In this document: positions 36,935 to 47,816 of the stretch, piece after piece
Position numbering within the stretch: position 1 is the first letter of the stretch
Layout of the letters: each line of letters opens with the position of its first letter
Origin: Sipunculus nudus
Lineage: Eukaryota > Annelida > Sipuncula > Golfingiida > Sipunculidae
NCBI GenBank assembly: GCA_026874595.1
Contig: CM049319.1
Span: 65,282,417 to 65,346,416 of the forward strand
Length of the DNA: 64,000 nt
Reading direction: 5' to 3'
Program-made: the position numbers and the translations under genes
Notes under the pieces: model-generated
The model's input: the letters and a program-made list of their open reading frames with translations, nothing else
Database searches by the model: none
What the model was told of the DNA's origin: nothing

Positions 36935-37176
36935 AACTTGAGGTCAATGTCATTCCTCTATTAAAAGTCATCATCCCTTTTAAATAGGCTTCGTACTCTC
37001 ACCCATATCTATGCACATGTCAAGTTTGGTAAAGATCCGTGTATTTCTATTTTTTTTTGTGTGTGATGTCAAGTTTGGTAAAGATCCGTGTATTTCTATT
37101 TTTTTTTGTGTGTGTGTTATAGCGGCGGCGGAACGGTCATAAAACCATGTTATCCCCGACTTTGTCTAGGGATACA
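36935..37176 (-). mobile_element. Family I element, 5' fragment, inverted
   Basis: Minus strand starts TTGTATCCCTAGACAAAGTCGGGG at 37176 with the GCC repeat block next. It contains a 48-bp direct duplication (GTCAAGTTTGGTAAAGATCCGTG...) at 37019-37066 and 37067-37114. Confidence 0.6.
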
Positions 37177-37179
37177 ATA

Positions 37180-38141
37180 ATCAGTGGCGTAAATTTATGT
37201 TTATGTTTATCAAGAAAAAAAAAACACATTCAATGTATATCGTGTTACTTAACAACCGACACGTTACACGATGTGATACAAACAAGTAACAATACAGTAA
37301 GGTTTCCTAGTCACTGCTGTTCTGTAAGATCTGTCCACCGCTGGCCCCACGCTTCAAGAACTAGGAATGATGAACAATGAAGCAGCCCCTTCAGCTGGGT
37401 TTATCGTGCGGCGGATTTACTTGGCGGAAACAAAATAGCCAATCAGAAACCGATCAACTGATGTCTGACAATCTCCATCACATGCTCAAGATCTATTGTT
37501 TATCTATCCTTGACAGTCTTCTGTGTGGAGAATACTTCCTGACCGGTGTGGGCCGCTGACTATTATTAAATGCAGGAGGTCACTAGTATAGTGCAGGGCA
37601 TTCTGCTGGATTGTCGTATCCCGTCAACATATCGATACAAGAACATCTGACGATGCAGACAAGATATTTGACTTCATACCGCTATGCATCGGTTACCCTA
37701 ATCACGATCGTCTGTTGAGTTCGGATAACTTCGGACAACTTAGGGGGTTTGTCTGGTGATTATAGTTACACGCCAGATATAGCGATAATAACTACGACCT
37801 TACAACAAAGGCACTCATTTAATATCACAGTTAGATATATGACAAAATATAATTTCTCTTTGTCGATGTACTGGACCCGAGCATCCAACGTCAGTTATCA
37901 CCAATGGGTGTAGACATTTCGGTCCAAACGGTATACATGTATTAGAAATATCGGAAGATAATGCAGGAACTTTCACGTATAGTTGTCTTGATAAAGCGAT
38001 TTTGAATAATCATATATCATACAGTGCTGGAGACGCCATGGCGTGTTTGAATTGATTGAAAAATCAATAAATATCACAGCTACAATTCATTGGCTTGATT
38101 TAGTTATCTTAAATTGTTTGTTTGACGTTACCTGGCTGAAA
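37180..38141. other. 3' flank of gene B, nothing else recognised
   Basis: Would contain the 3' UTR of gene B on the minus strand. Short frames at 37147-37559 have no recognisable domain. Confidence 0.5.
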
Positions 38142-38545
38142 TCACCTCGGTTTATTTGAATATTCTATCAAATATTCGGGGTAGCACTGGCAGGTGTCAA
38201 AGATAACGTATATATTTGGGGAAATAATATTGTCAACACACGAGTTGAAGCCTCTATCATAAGGCCGGTCGGCGTCTAGCGGCGGAGGCCTGCGGTACGT
38301 TGGCCGTCCTTTTGTATATAGTCCACACAGTACACGTGCGAAGAACATCTTGTGGATGTGCTGTCGGCCTTCCGTTTCTAATGTGCTTGGGGACCAAACT
38401 GAGTATCTCTCCCCGCTTGAGTTCATGGTGTTTTGCTCTGTAGATTCCCGCCTATTACTGTCGTTTGGCAAGTATGCGCTGCTCACCGCTGGTCCCTGTT
38501 CAGTGAAACTGTGTGAATATCTGGCTTCTAAGGCGAAATACGCAC
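38142..38545 (-). CDS. Gene B terminal exon: PARP domain C-terminal half
   Basis: Acceptor ttcaacatag, phase 1. It begins GAYFALEARYSHSFTE with the catalytic Tyr, then a roughly 50-residue polar insertion including TEQN and YSVWSPST, then HIHKMFFARVLCGLY, SCVD, YVIF and YPEYLIEY before TGA. The usual YFARDASYS of this PARP group is YFALEARYS here, losing the Arg-Asp pair. Confidence 0.92.
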
Positions 38546-41500
38546 CTATGTTGAAAAGAAAAGAAATGAATTGAGAAATATGTTATTATGGTGTGAGGAT
38601 TACTTAGTATGAAGTCCCGGATGCCCACTTAAATATATATTATATTAATATTAATATATAATATTAAATTCAAAAATGGTCCACTACAAATGAACACGTG
38701 TTTTCATGTCGGCGAAATCATCAGATGTTTCCTCCGAACGGTTGATGTTGTCATAATATTACTTGTTGAAGCACTAAGCAGTTAGCTATGGTCAGGTTGG
38801 AATGTATGGAGGAATAGGCAGCCTGGATATTTAACTGCCTCGAATCTTGAAATTCATGATTTGAAACTACTCCTCAAGGCAACCATAACAACTTCTACTT
38901 AGGAAATTTCTCGGGGGCTCAGTTCTCCAGGGTAAGCTGACTGATTGAAGGGCTGTTTGTTTATTTTTGGAGTCTTTTTTTATATTTTGGGAGACTTAAG
39001 ATTGATTGTGGCTGCTATGAAGGGATTTCGAATCAGTAAATGTATCTTACCCTGTCCGTAGTATGTTCCATTCACTCCACAGACCCGCCAATCAAAATTC
39101 TCTTTACATATTGCATTGATAACGTCACTCTTTGTGCCGTGAAACAATTTCCTCTCTTCCAGGCGTTGTTCTGTTAACTCCTGTAGCATGTGTTCTCGTT
39201 TTCTGTAGGATAAACATTAATCATACACTATGTAAATTAGCATGAACCGTATCCAAAGGAAACAATAATTTAATGTGTACGTCTTTTCCTATGTTTGTTC
39301 ACCTGAAAATGTTTTAATATATATTCGGTACTGGAAATTTCAGTGTTCTGATAGAAATAAATTTAAAATAATCCCCTCAAAACGAGGTACCTTCAAAATT
39401 AATATACAAATGTTTTGCTTTTATTCTTACACCGTATAGAGTACAGTACATATACAGTATAGCACACAAACATGTATATATATATGTATGTGTGTGTGAG
39501 CGTATACGTTTTCTAAAGCACGTACACTATAGGGAGTACAGTATCCTAAGTAGAACGCATATACACTTTTATCCATACGTAGTGAACAGTACCTTAACGT
39601 GAATGTACTAAAAATGTGACCCATGGGTCATGACGCCTAGCTGACTTGGAAGACATTCACAAAAGGAATTTAATTAACTGAATGTCAAATAGTGTAGGTG
39701 GTATCCCAAAACAACTGTAGCTATAAAGTTCTTCAAAATCAACGTAGGTAAAAGTTTCATGATAATATTTCCAGCCATTCCCTTGAAATCTAGCCTTTTT
39801 GTTTACAGTCAGCTGAGCTAAAAATGACAATGCACAGTTTTAAGGACATCCCTGGATGTCAAGGCAAAATAGCCTAGGTGCAACAGTTAAGTTTTGTACT
39901 GTCTGACTGTTTGGGAGTTTAAAATGTTTTTACCCATTAATATAGGTCACCATGATCTATTTTCAGGTTTCCATGGAGATTGCCCAAGAAGTTTTGGCCG
40001 GTGACACGCAAAATATATGTCACTATGACGTAATTTCAGGTTTCCATGGCGATTTCCCATGACTTCCCTGAATAATACATTGGAACATTCTGGGGAAAGC
40101 AGATAGAATTTGTATCAAATTGATTTTCAGAATGCCAAAAATCATGTTTTTGTCCAATGTTAACAAAATATAGGTCACCATGACCAAATTTAAGGTTTCG
40201 ATGCAGATATACCCAGGACATGCCTGAATTATTAGAATATTCTAGTCCGAGAAATTCATGTCAATCAATGCATTAGTGTTTCAGATATTGGATCTTTTGT
40301 TTCAATTTTTATTTATTCTGGGGGTACTAACGAGCCCCAAAGCTAATTTCAGGTTTCTAAGGAGATTTTTATGGACCTCCATGGGGTTTTCAGTTAGAAG
40401 TGTCTTAAAAGCGGCTACGATTGGTGCCCTTTTAACGGACAGATGAAGAGCAAGACGGACAGACAGACGGACGGTACGACGGACAAAGAGTGATCGCAAT
40501 AGCTCAGAAGACTTTTATTCAGCTGAGGTAAAAACGTGCTTTATCATAAAGGGACTATGCTTTATACGGTGGGAGAACCGGTACTATAAAAAAGTGCATA
40601 TGCGTTCGGGTTAAGGAACTATAATCTATACGGAGCTAGTACTATAGTACGTGATATTCATGTTATTTTCATAGTCCTCACACCTTACAGAACACAAAAC
40701 CATAACCGAAACACCAAATACACTTCCTGTCATACTTACACCGTGTAGAGTTTGGCCAGTGTCGGGTTCTGTATCCGTAGGATACGTTTTATTTCCGCTC
40801 TTGGTCTGATCATTGTCCGATGAAATGCCGCCTTTACCTCCTCGTATTCTGAACTCGACGGCCAGACTGTCACCAACAGGAGGTCCTGCACAAAATCACG
40901 TTTATTTATTATCACATTCTTGGTCCAAAAAATGTTGTGAACATCCCCTGATTTAATCAAATCTTAACTTGAAAAGAACAAGGGACATATGGGTCTTGGC
41001 GCTAGACTGAATTTTGTAAAATTTTAGCAAATGCAAAATTTACTTATTTCTATTGTCATTGATAAATTATATCATTCATCCAGGTGTGCATCCTGTAATG
41101 GGGGAGGGGTAGGAGGGAGGCAATATATCATATATTATGTTCCGGCCCATAACTCCTACGAATTAGGCAACAGACCTTATATAGATGAATTTTATAGGAA
41201 ACATATAGAGGAATATATATGCCAAACAGGAGCAAAACAACACTTGTGATTTTGATATTAGACAGTCTTGGTCAAAGGATTTTAATGAATTTCTGACTAG
41301 GCGCGGATACAAGGAGGGGGGGGGGGGGTAGTGATAAGACCCTTTTTGTCACCATGAGTATATCATAAGATCCTTGGTTAAGTTTTGTTCGCCTTCGGTA
41401 CTCTCCAGGTACCTGGCCCTATCCCCCCCCCCCCCCCCCCCGCCGTTTGTAAAATCATGGATTCGCCCTTACTGACCCAGTGTTCGTTTTGAGAGAACTT

Positions 41501-42435
41501 GATGACATCTAACTGTATGTGGAGTTTTGGATTCGTAGGTCACACGGTTTCAAAACGTGCCTTGTTAATGGCCGGGCGGACTGACGACGGATAAAGGACC
41601 ATCGCTATAACTTATATGACTTATTTATATTAATTCCTTCCTTTTATTGTACAAAATATATAAAATTATTAACCCTTCACCTGGTTTTGTTCCATGAGGT
41701 TCCAGTTTTGAGACAGATCCGGGTGAATGCCTGAGAACGCGTATATATCCACAGTGATGTGCCTCGCCGAGGATTCTGCAAAACTTCCTTCGAGAATTTC
41801 AGCTGTGTCACGTGACAGCAGTTTCATGAGCTCATCTGTGACAAAATGTGAAGAGTGTGAATAAAGACCAAGACAAATGTGAGATACGTTATGGATGGAT
41901 GTGAGCATGCAGGGTGACACCACGGAATTCTTATAGCCCGAAAGTTTAATATTAAAGCTCCCCATTAAGTTAATTCATAAAACAAATGAACATTTATACT
42001 ACTTTATTTTTATTATGAATAAATAAGCATGTGGCCCGGATACTGGTTTAAGGAATGCACAGACTATAGAGGGTGTTTTAAAATTAACAATAGCGGTATA
42101 CCCTTTATTCCGACATCCAACATGCGACATCCAGGTTTTAGTCTGTTTGGAAAATGGCAAAAATGAGTTAGACTGGTACCCTGCTCTATTAAGGCCCTCA
42201 AGCCAAGCATAGATCTATGATTGACCTAGAGCAGCGGTGCCATAATAGAGCGGGGGGTACCAGTCTAAAAATGAGTCTGTGGAATAACTGGGAGGATTAG
42301 GGTGTCAGGGTTCAATAAAGGCAGTGAGACTGGACATGAAAGTACTCCGAGATTGCGTCCAGGCGGAAATCTGTGCGGAGAGTTTAGGGGGAAGGTGACA
42401 TGTTTCTACCGACTCTAGACTAGATGAACGCTTTT

Positions 42436-42475
<40 letters not shown>

Positions 42476-45400
42476 TACGCACAAATCCTTAGATTAAACT
42501 AAGGCTACACATGCATCAATATATTACCGTCTGGGAAAAACTGCACTTTTGAAAAAAATTTGTGTTTTTTTTTAAGCAATTTCCAATCAATGAGAGTATG
42601 TCCAGGATATGTGTGTGTTTTATTTCTTCCTTTGTCTCTGTACAGTAATCATCAATTTCTATCAGGTTTGGGATGTAATTGTAACTAATACATGAACAGT
42701 GGAACCTGTCTTAAAGAACACCTGTCTAATACGACCACCTGTTTATTAAGACCAACCTAAAGTGAACCGAAAACGTTCACATCAGCTAGCAACTGACAAC
42801 CTGTGAATTAAGACCAATTCAGCCCAGTTCCAAGGGTTGTTGTATTATAAATACAGGTTACACTCATTTACCTTTTCGGAATTTCGCATTGCATCCTGGT
42901 CTTGCACACGTGAACGGGCCCTGGAACAAATATCAAAGCATTAATTTTTTTTACGTCGTTTCACATCAATAACTTGAATACGGGTAGTCGACAAGCGACT
43001 ATGTGTATCCGCCAAAATTAGAGTAGGACGGGTGAAGTGAGGCATGGAAATAGAGTTAGTTATGTTACATATTAGCATGGATGTCTGCCACGTTAACATG
43101 ATAGTAGGTGGAGCTACCTGTTATATGAACGAGAAACTATCCAAGATGTAGACACATGCACAATTTCAGGTCAAAAGTCAAACCACTGCCGAGATATGAG
43201 TGATTTTTTTCCACAGCAGACAAACAGATGGACACTGTGAAAAAAGGTTGCAGGTAGCGCCACCAGTTTTGTTTATGATAAAGAGCGATGTGAGATTCAA
43301 ACACATGCAAAACTTTAGGAAGATACGTCAAACCAGTCTGGAGATATTAGCATGGATGTCTGCAGTGTGAGCATGAATGTAGGTGGCGCCACCTGTCATA
43401 AAATCAAGAAAGCTATCCAGAATGTATATGCATGCCGAATTTCAGGTGAATAAGTCAGACCACTGCCGAGGTATGAGTGATTTTAACCCAAGTCAAACGA
43501 ACGGATGGACGCTGTGCAAAAATTGTTGCAGGTGGTGCCACCAGTCTTTTGTATGTTATAGAGCTATCCAAGGACTACATTTGTGCAATTTTTTTTCTAA
43601 TTGGTCAAACCAGACCGAAGATATGTGGTTTAATGTGTCAAAACAGACGCACAGATGGCCGCACTGGAGAGAGGAAAGGTCAGATTTCAACGCCAAATGG
43701 TTAGGTACGAGTTCACATGTGACCCGATAATTGGTGTAAGTTTCGGATAATTCGGTCTAGTAGTCTCAGAGGAGTTCTCCGACGGCGGCGGCGGCGGAAC
43801 CATGTCATAAACATAGTATCCACAAAACTTTGTAGAAGCGGGACCACCTTTTAAGGGTTTAAACAAATTTTTATTGCCTAGACCCCCCCCCCCCCCCAAC
43901 TTTCTGGACCAGAGGAACCTTTTAAAGGTTTCCTTTTTTGTCATTTTGGATTGGACCCTCCTCTTTCAATACTACTTGATCCGCTCATGACAATCAAGTA
44001 TCTCTTAATTTGAAAGAAAAGGCAGGAATGTAAAGAGGCCAGTGACGGATACTAATATTACATACACCATATTACATATGCATTGTTACCTTATCCCTAT
44101 GCCATCTAAGGGTATTTCGTTAACACAATCCGTTCACCGGCGATGTAACAACTGCGTCCCCAAGTAGTGACTGGCGGGTTTATTGTTTCGACGTGTTCTT
44201 TTGTGCTTTTGTCTGTCAAGCATGATATTAATGTATTTTTTATGAAACGCCGGCCTAAAATAGAAGGCTGTTTGTTCATACGCCGATTCAAAACAGGGTC
44301 TGCAAAATAAACACCCGTGTGTCTGATCATGGAAATACGGTGTATTATATATTGACCGAGTGGGCCGCACCCTATGGCCGCATGCTCTAGGGGTTTTTAG
44401 GGGCTCGGCCTCATAAAAAAATGCTTAAAATAATTTTATTTCATTTGTTTATACAAAATTCAACATCATACAGGGGGCGTTATAACACGTTTCTGCCCTT
44501 CTCAGACAGGCAAACACATGTACGAAAGGTATTTTCCATTTTTATACCAATCCGTTATAAAGGTGAACTCCCATATGTTTCCAACATCTCAAATAATGAA
44601 AAATACAGAAAAAAAATATTCCCTTACATAATGGTACTGCTGAAATGTCAAACCGGAAGTTACTGACTGAAAGTTTGATATAATGAAAGGATCCATCTAA
44701 AGCAGAAAGGCAAAACAAGATGTATGTTTTTCCGTTAGAAAGGTGAACATTTTAAAGTATTACGGACCCAGTGTGTCACACCTAGTCTAAGAAGTGTGGA
44801 AACACAATTACAAAATTCTTAACCACATTTAAAGGACGCCGAACGCCTTCGCTCTTGATTTTATTTTCAAGTTTCACAATGCTGCATTCGTAACATTTAG
44901 CATATAATTTGCAGCTTGCAAGTCAAGTGTAAAGGAAACACTACCGCATCATTTTTTATGTAAAAACTCAGCAATGTTTATGAGTCATAGACTCACCATT
45001 TCATTGGTACTGAAGTATATAAGCACTTCCTTCTCGATACAGGCCTTGCACCATATATGGCATTCCGTACACAGGGCCACGATTTCTTCCCATTTGTAAC
45101 ATGACGAACACGTGTTCACCATTCGCTCCAGCTCGTCCACGCTGCGTCTCATGCTCACCCTTCGTCTCTTAACACAGCCAGCCTCACCTGACATCTGTGG
45201 AACAAAATGAACAATACAGCACTCAAAGTGCGCATCCCTCCACAATGCAACATCAAAACGATATTACTTAAACGATATTAATTGAGACTAATTGGGGTTG
45301 ACGAGTTAATTTTTGTATCCATATGAGGGAAATTCTTTTTGGTGGTGGACCTACTTTGGTCCTCCCGATTGCAAAACCATTGTTTTAATTTTTTTTCTTT

Positions 45401-45691
45401 CTTCATCCATTTTCTATTTGCGCTAGATTTCCAATATGAAAACTGAAATTTGAGCAAAATAATAGTTCTGTATCATAGATTTGCACCTGATATTTATTTT
45501 GACCTTGACTTTTCTCTTCACACTTCACACATAATAAATATGCAGCACGGGTAAGATTCGCTGGTAAAATTAAATACCAGTATTCGATATCATACGATCT
45601 CCATATGTTGCGCTTGTTGAATCAAAGGCTCAGGGAAGGGATGCTGCCAGGAGCTCGACTGTATGTGAGTCAATCCATATCTATCTATCTA

Positions 45692-45756
<65 letters not shown>

Positions 45757-47816
45757 AGAATTTGTCTAAAACTTAGTATAAGGATATTTTTAACAACATT
45801 TTTCAGGATGACAGTCCTGTGACCTTAACAAATGACCTTGTGACAAAAAAATCTTAGAACTTATTATCCTTGACCTTGCAGCATTAAAATTATTGTAACA
45901 GTCTTTTAAAGAGTGACCTTGACCTCTGACCAGGTAACCTCAAAATCTACATATTTCCTCACTTTGGGCAAGAAAGCCATGTGTGAAAGATGGAAAGTTT
46001 TAGATGAAAATGTTGATTTAAAGTGCATCCACAATCTTTTTAAAGATGTGGCTCCTGTGACCTGAAACTGAAAATCAGAATGAATTTTCTGAAGTGGTGG
46101 GTCATTCTTAAATCAAGATTGAAGACAATCTGTCTATCCAGAGCAGAATCATCATTCATAAACTAATTTGTGAATGGACGGGCCCTGTGACCTTGACCTT
46201 TGACCCTATGACCTCAAAATCGAATATAATCTTCCCCTTATGGCCGGTTAGCAATATCTTGAAGATGGAAGGTTTGGGAAGAAAAGTTTGGCTTGAAATG
46301 CATACAATCTTTTTAAAGACATGGGTCCTGTGACCTTGACCTTTGATCATTGGACCCCAAAATTGACACGGTTCTTACTTAAGTATTGAGCCATGTATAA
46401 CTTAAGTTTGAAATCAATATGTCAAACTAAACTGGAGTTATCATCTGGAAACTTATTTGTGAACAGATGGCCCCTGTGACCTTGAACTTTGACCATGTGA
46501 CCCCAAATTCATTTATGCTCTACCCATACTGACAAGTCAGCTAAATGCGTAAGATGGGAAGTTCGGGATGAAAAGCTTGGCTTAAAATGCTGCCATATTC
46601 TTTTTAGATAAGCGAGTCCTGATACCCTGACCTTTGACCAAATGACCAAAAAATCATATAGGTTCTTACTTAATTGCTGGGCCATATTTAAGTCAAGTTT
46701 GAAATCAATGGGTCAATCCGACCTAGAGTTATCATATAGCAAACAAATTTGTGTGGATGGACGGATGGACAGACAGACAGACAGATGAACAAACAGACAG
46801 ACAGGGTGATTACTATAGGGCATCCACTTGTGATAAAAAAACACACACACACACCGGGTTTTGGGACACTGGATGTAATCACAGCTGAGAAACTGACGTG
46901 ATTTTTATAGTTAAAAAAATAGAAAAATATTCGTTGAAATTACAAAAAAACAGGTGGCGCCACCACTTTTCGGGAACTGACAAAACTAGTCATGGTCAAT
47001 ATTCAAGGCAAGTTTCATGAGAATCCATGCATTGATTATCAAGATATTGGAGGTTTTGTATTAAATTTGTTATTATTCTGGGGGGATACTTTGAAATCCC
47101 ATAGCTCGGAGGATATAGGTCGCAGTGAACAAATTTCAGGTTTCCAAGGGGATTTTTTGTTGACCTCCCTGGATACTTACTTAAAACGTTTTAAAAACCA
47201 GCAGTTACGATTTGTGCCCTGCTAACGGACGACTGGACGCCCGGACGGCCTGACGGCCGGACGGACGACGGACAAAGCGCCATTCCTATACCTCAGCTGA
47301 CTTACAGTCAGCTGAGCTAAAAACAGATGGTGTGCTAAAACAAGTACTTGCGTCATCAGAGTGAGGGGGGAGGGGGTCAACATGCATTGATGACATGCAC
47401 AGGTAAACAAATACGCCGTGGGGAACTGATTGACTTAATACAGAACTCCTGCTAGAGATATAAAGGGTAAAAACACTCAAATTCAGGACGCTTTTAGTAA
47501 GTATAAAGCCAATTTTGTCTATTTCATAGATTGTTTGGTGGCCCGCCCCCTCTTTATTCGCTTCAGTTGTATTGAGAAAACGCCGCAAAACTGGCTAACA
47601 CCAGTCATCACAGATTCCTCTCACAAAAACCATTAATACAGAATTCGAAAAGATTAATGCTTCACTTCACTGTAAATATCCTGAGAGTTAATTGTTCTCT
47701 GATAGGTGGAGCCTGCATGGCTGGGGCCTTTAAGGATAAATAAGGAAATACAATACGAGTTACAATGTACTCACTTCATTACGTAAACGTTTTGTGCGGA
47801 AGATTGGTGAAGCCAT
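38142..47816 (-). CDS. PARP gene B: RING-type zinc finger fused to PARP catalytic domain, complete model
   Basis: Seven coding exons on the minus strand (47816-47775, 45194-44997, 42920-42872, 41835-41681, 40885-40740, 39202-39051, 38545-38142) sum to 1146 nt: 381 codons plus TGA, with GT/AG at every junction and phase preserved. Residues 1-30 are basic with KR-rich patches, possibly a nuclear localisation signal. Residues 43-90 form C-x2-C-x9-C-x3-H-x2-C-x2-C-x18-C-x4-C, a RING (C3HC4) whose last pair matches RING1 of RBR E3 ligases. Residues 150-381 form the PARP domain with His218 (FHGTK), Tyr250 (GAYFA) and a hydrophobic third triad position in YPEYLIEY, as in mono-ADP-ribosyltransferases. 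The architecture suggests one protein that both ubiquitinates and ADP-ribosylates; this is inference. Differences from A: no Asp tract, shorter insertion, and LAKLY where A has LWQLY. Confidence 0.85.
39051..39202 (-). CDS. Gene B exon: NAD-binding core
   Basis: A 152-nt exon, acceptor atcctacag, donor CAGGgtaag. It encodes KLFHGTKSDVINAICKEN followed by FDWRVCGVNGTYYGQG, with the catalytic His. It matches the gene A exon at 11851-12002 in length, phase and motif. Confidence 0.93.
39613..39821 (-). mobile_element. Short family II derivative, 0.2 kb
   Basis: Both family II ends are present 200 bp apart: GACCCATGGGTC at 39618-39629 and CAGTCAGCTGAGCTAAAAAT at about 39807-39824. It is a deletion derivative inside a gene B intron. 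Confidence 0.6.
39840..40531 (-). mobile_element. Family II fragment in gene B intron
   Basis: Repeated CAGGTTTCCATGG-GAT modules, then GACGGACAGACAGACGGACGG and CAGCTGAGGTAAAAAC at the 5' end. The 3' hairpin is missing. Confidence 0.5.
40740..40885 (-). CDS. Gene B exon: N-terminal part of PARP catalytic domain
   Basis: A 146-nt exon, acceptor ttttgtgcag, donor GTgtaagt. It encodes SSSEYEEVKAAFHRTM and IKRILRIQNPTLAKLYTV. The QNP-x-L-x-x-x-Y motif is kept but the Trp after Leu found in gene A and in most relatives is Ala-Lys here, a divergence worth noting. Confidence 0.88.
40975..41625 (-). mobile_element. Degenerate family II element in gene B intron
   Basis: The 3'-like end AACAAGGGACATATGGGTCTTGGCGC and the 5'-like end GACGACGGATAAAGGACCATCGCTATAACTTATATGAC are recognisable but damaged. 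It includes poly-G and poly-C runs near 41318 and 41427. Confidence 0.4.
41681..41835 (-). CDS. Gene B exon: linker between zinc finger and PARP domain
   Basis: A 155-nt exon, acceptor ttgtcacag, donor CAGgtgaag, phase 1 to 0. It reads DELMKLLSRDTAEILEGSF and ends LSQNWNLMEQNQ, occupying the place of the acidic exon of gene A (PPHWDRMDKDE) without the Asp run. Confidence 0.72.
42169..42267. mobile_element. 99-bp TIR element (MITE) with 9-bp target duplication
   Basis: Ends TAGACTGGTACC and GGTACCAGTCTA are perfect inverted repeats, with inverted similarity continuing inward (CTGCTCTATTA / TAATAGAGCGG). It is flanked by AAAATGAGT at 42160-42168 and 42268-42276. It lies in the gene B intron upstream of exon 41835. 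It shares both ends and inner sequence with the 1.4 kb element at 50903. Confidence 0.85.
42432..42474. repeat. Poly-T followed by poly-G tract
   Basis: About 14 T then 29 G, in a gene B intron. G runs of this length can form quadruplexes and are error-prone in assembly. Confidence 0.9.
42872..42920 (-). CDS. Gene B exon: last zinc-ligand pair of the RING-type finger
   Basis: A 49-nt exon reading GPFTCARPGCNAKFRK, acceptor gttccag and donor AAAAGgtaaatg, phase 0 to 1. It supplies C-x4-C and the start of the following helix (FRK then DELMKLLS in the next exon), as in RBR RING1 domains. The same length and phase are found in gene A at 3595-3643. Confidence 0.78.
43075..43840 (-). mobile_element. 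Repeat with GGTGGCGCCACC modules, ending in family I 5' fragment
   Basis: Two or three diverged units of about 300 bp (GTAGGTGG(A/C)GC(T/C)ACCTGT...ATCCA(A/G)(A/G)ATGTA; TTGCAGGT(A/G)G(C/T)GCCACCAGT) then GGCGGCGGCGGCGGAACCATG...ATAGTATCC, an inverted family I start. Confidence 0.5.
44000..44980. other. Gene B intron, nothing recognised
   Basis: Overlapping minus-strand frames at 44106-44370 have no domain I recognise and are not supported by splice context. Confidence 0.45.
44997..45194 (-). CDS. Gene B exon: first three quarters of RING-type zinc finger
   Basis: A 66-codon exon, phase 0 both ends, acceptor gttccacag and donor ATG|gtgagt. It opens with a basic stretch (VKRRRVSMRRS), then carries CSSC, nine residues later CTECH, then WCKAC: six of the eight zinc ligands of a C3HC4 RING plus one extra Cys. 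The remaining pair is in the next exon. A search with this segment against RING profiles would settle the subtype. Confidence 0.75.
45678..45749. repeat. (CTAT)n(AT)n microsatellite
   Basis: Short CTAT run passing into about 58 bp of AT, within the intron between gene B exons 1 and 2. Confidence 0.95.
45800..46870 (-). repeat. Diverged AGGTCA-type repeat units, inverted
   Basis: Five or so units with CCTGTGACCTTGACCTTTGACC, the complement of the satellite core in family I, at about 150-bp spacing, ending in an ACAGACAGACAG run. It resembles the left arm of the family II copy at 14060-14510. Confidence 0.6.
46930..47321 (-). mobile_element. Family II fragment, 5' end, inverted
   Basis: GGTGGCGCCACC at 46953, a CAGGTTTCCAAGG module, CGGACGGACGACGGACAAAGCGCC and terminal CAGTCAGCTGAGCTAAAAAC. 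Confidence 0.55.
47775..47816 (-). CDS. Gene B first coding exon
   Basis: Fourteen codons, MASPIFRTKRLRNE, ending at donor GAA|gtgagt in phase 0. An acceptor-like CCATAG lies just upstream, so this is probably the second exon after a non-coding leader. An upstream in-frame ATG at 47825 (MEN before MAS) is possible, but the duplicate at 61780-61821 lacks it, so I chose the ATG conserved in both copies. Confidence 0.65.

Noticed and set aside
44106-44370. Two overlapping minus-strand ORFs of 74-78 codons in gene B intron
   Set aside because: No recognisable domain, no paralogous exon in gene A, and the gene B frame is complete without them.
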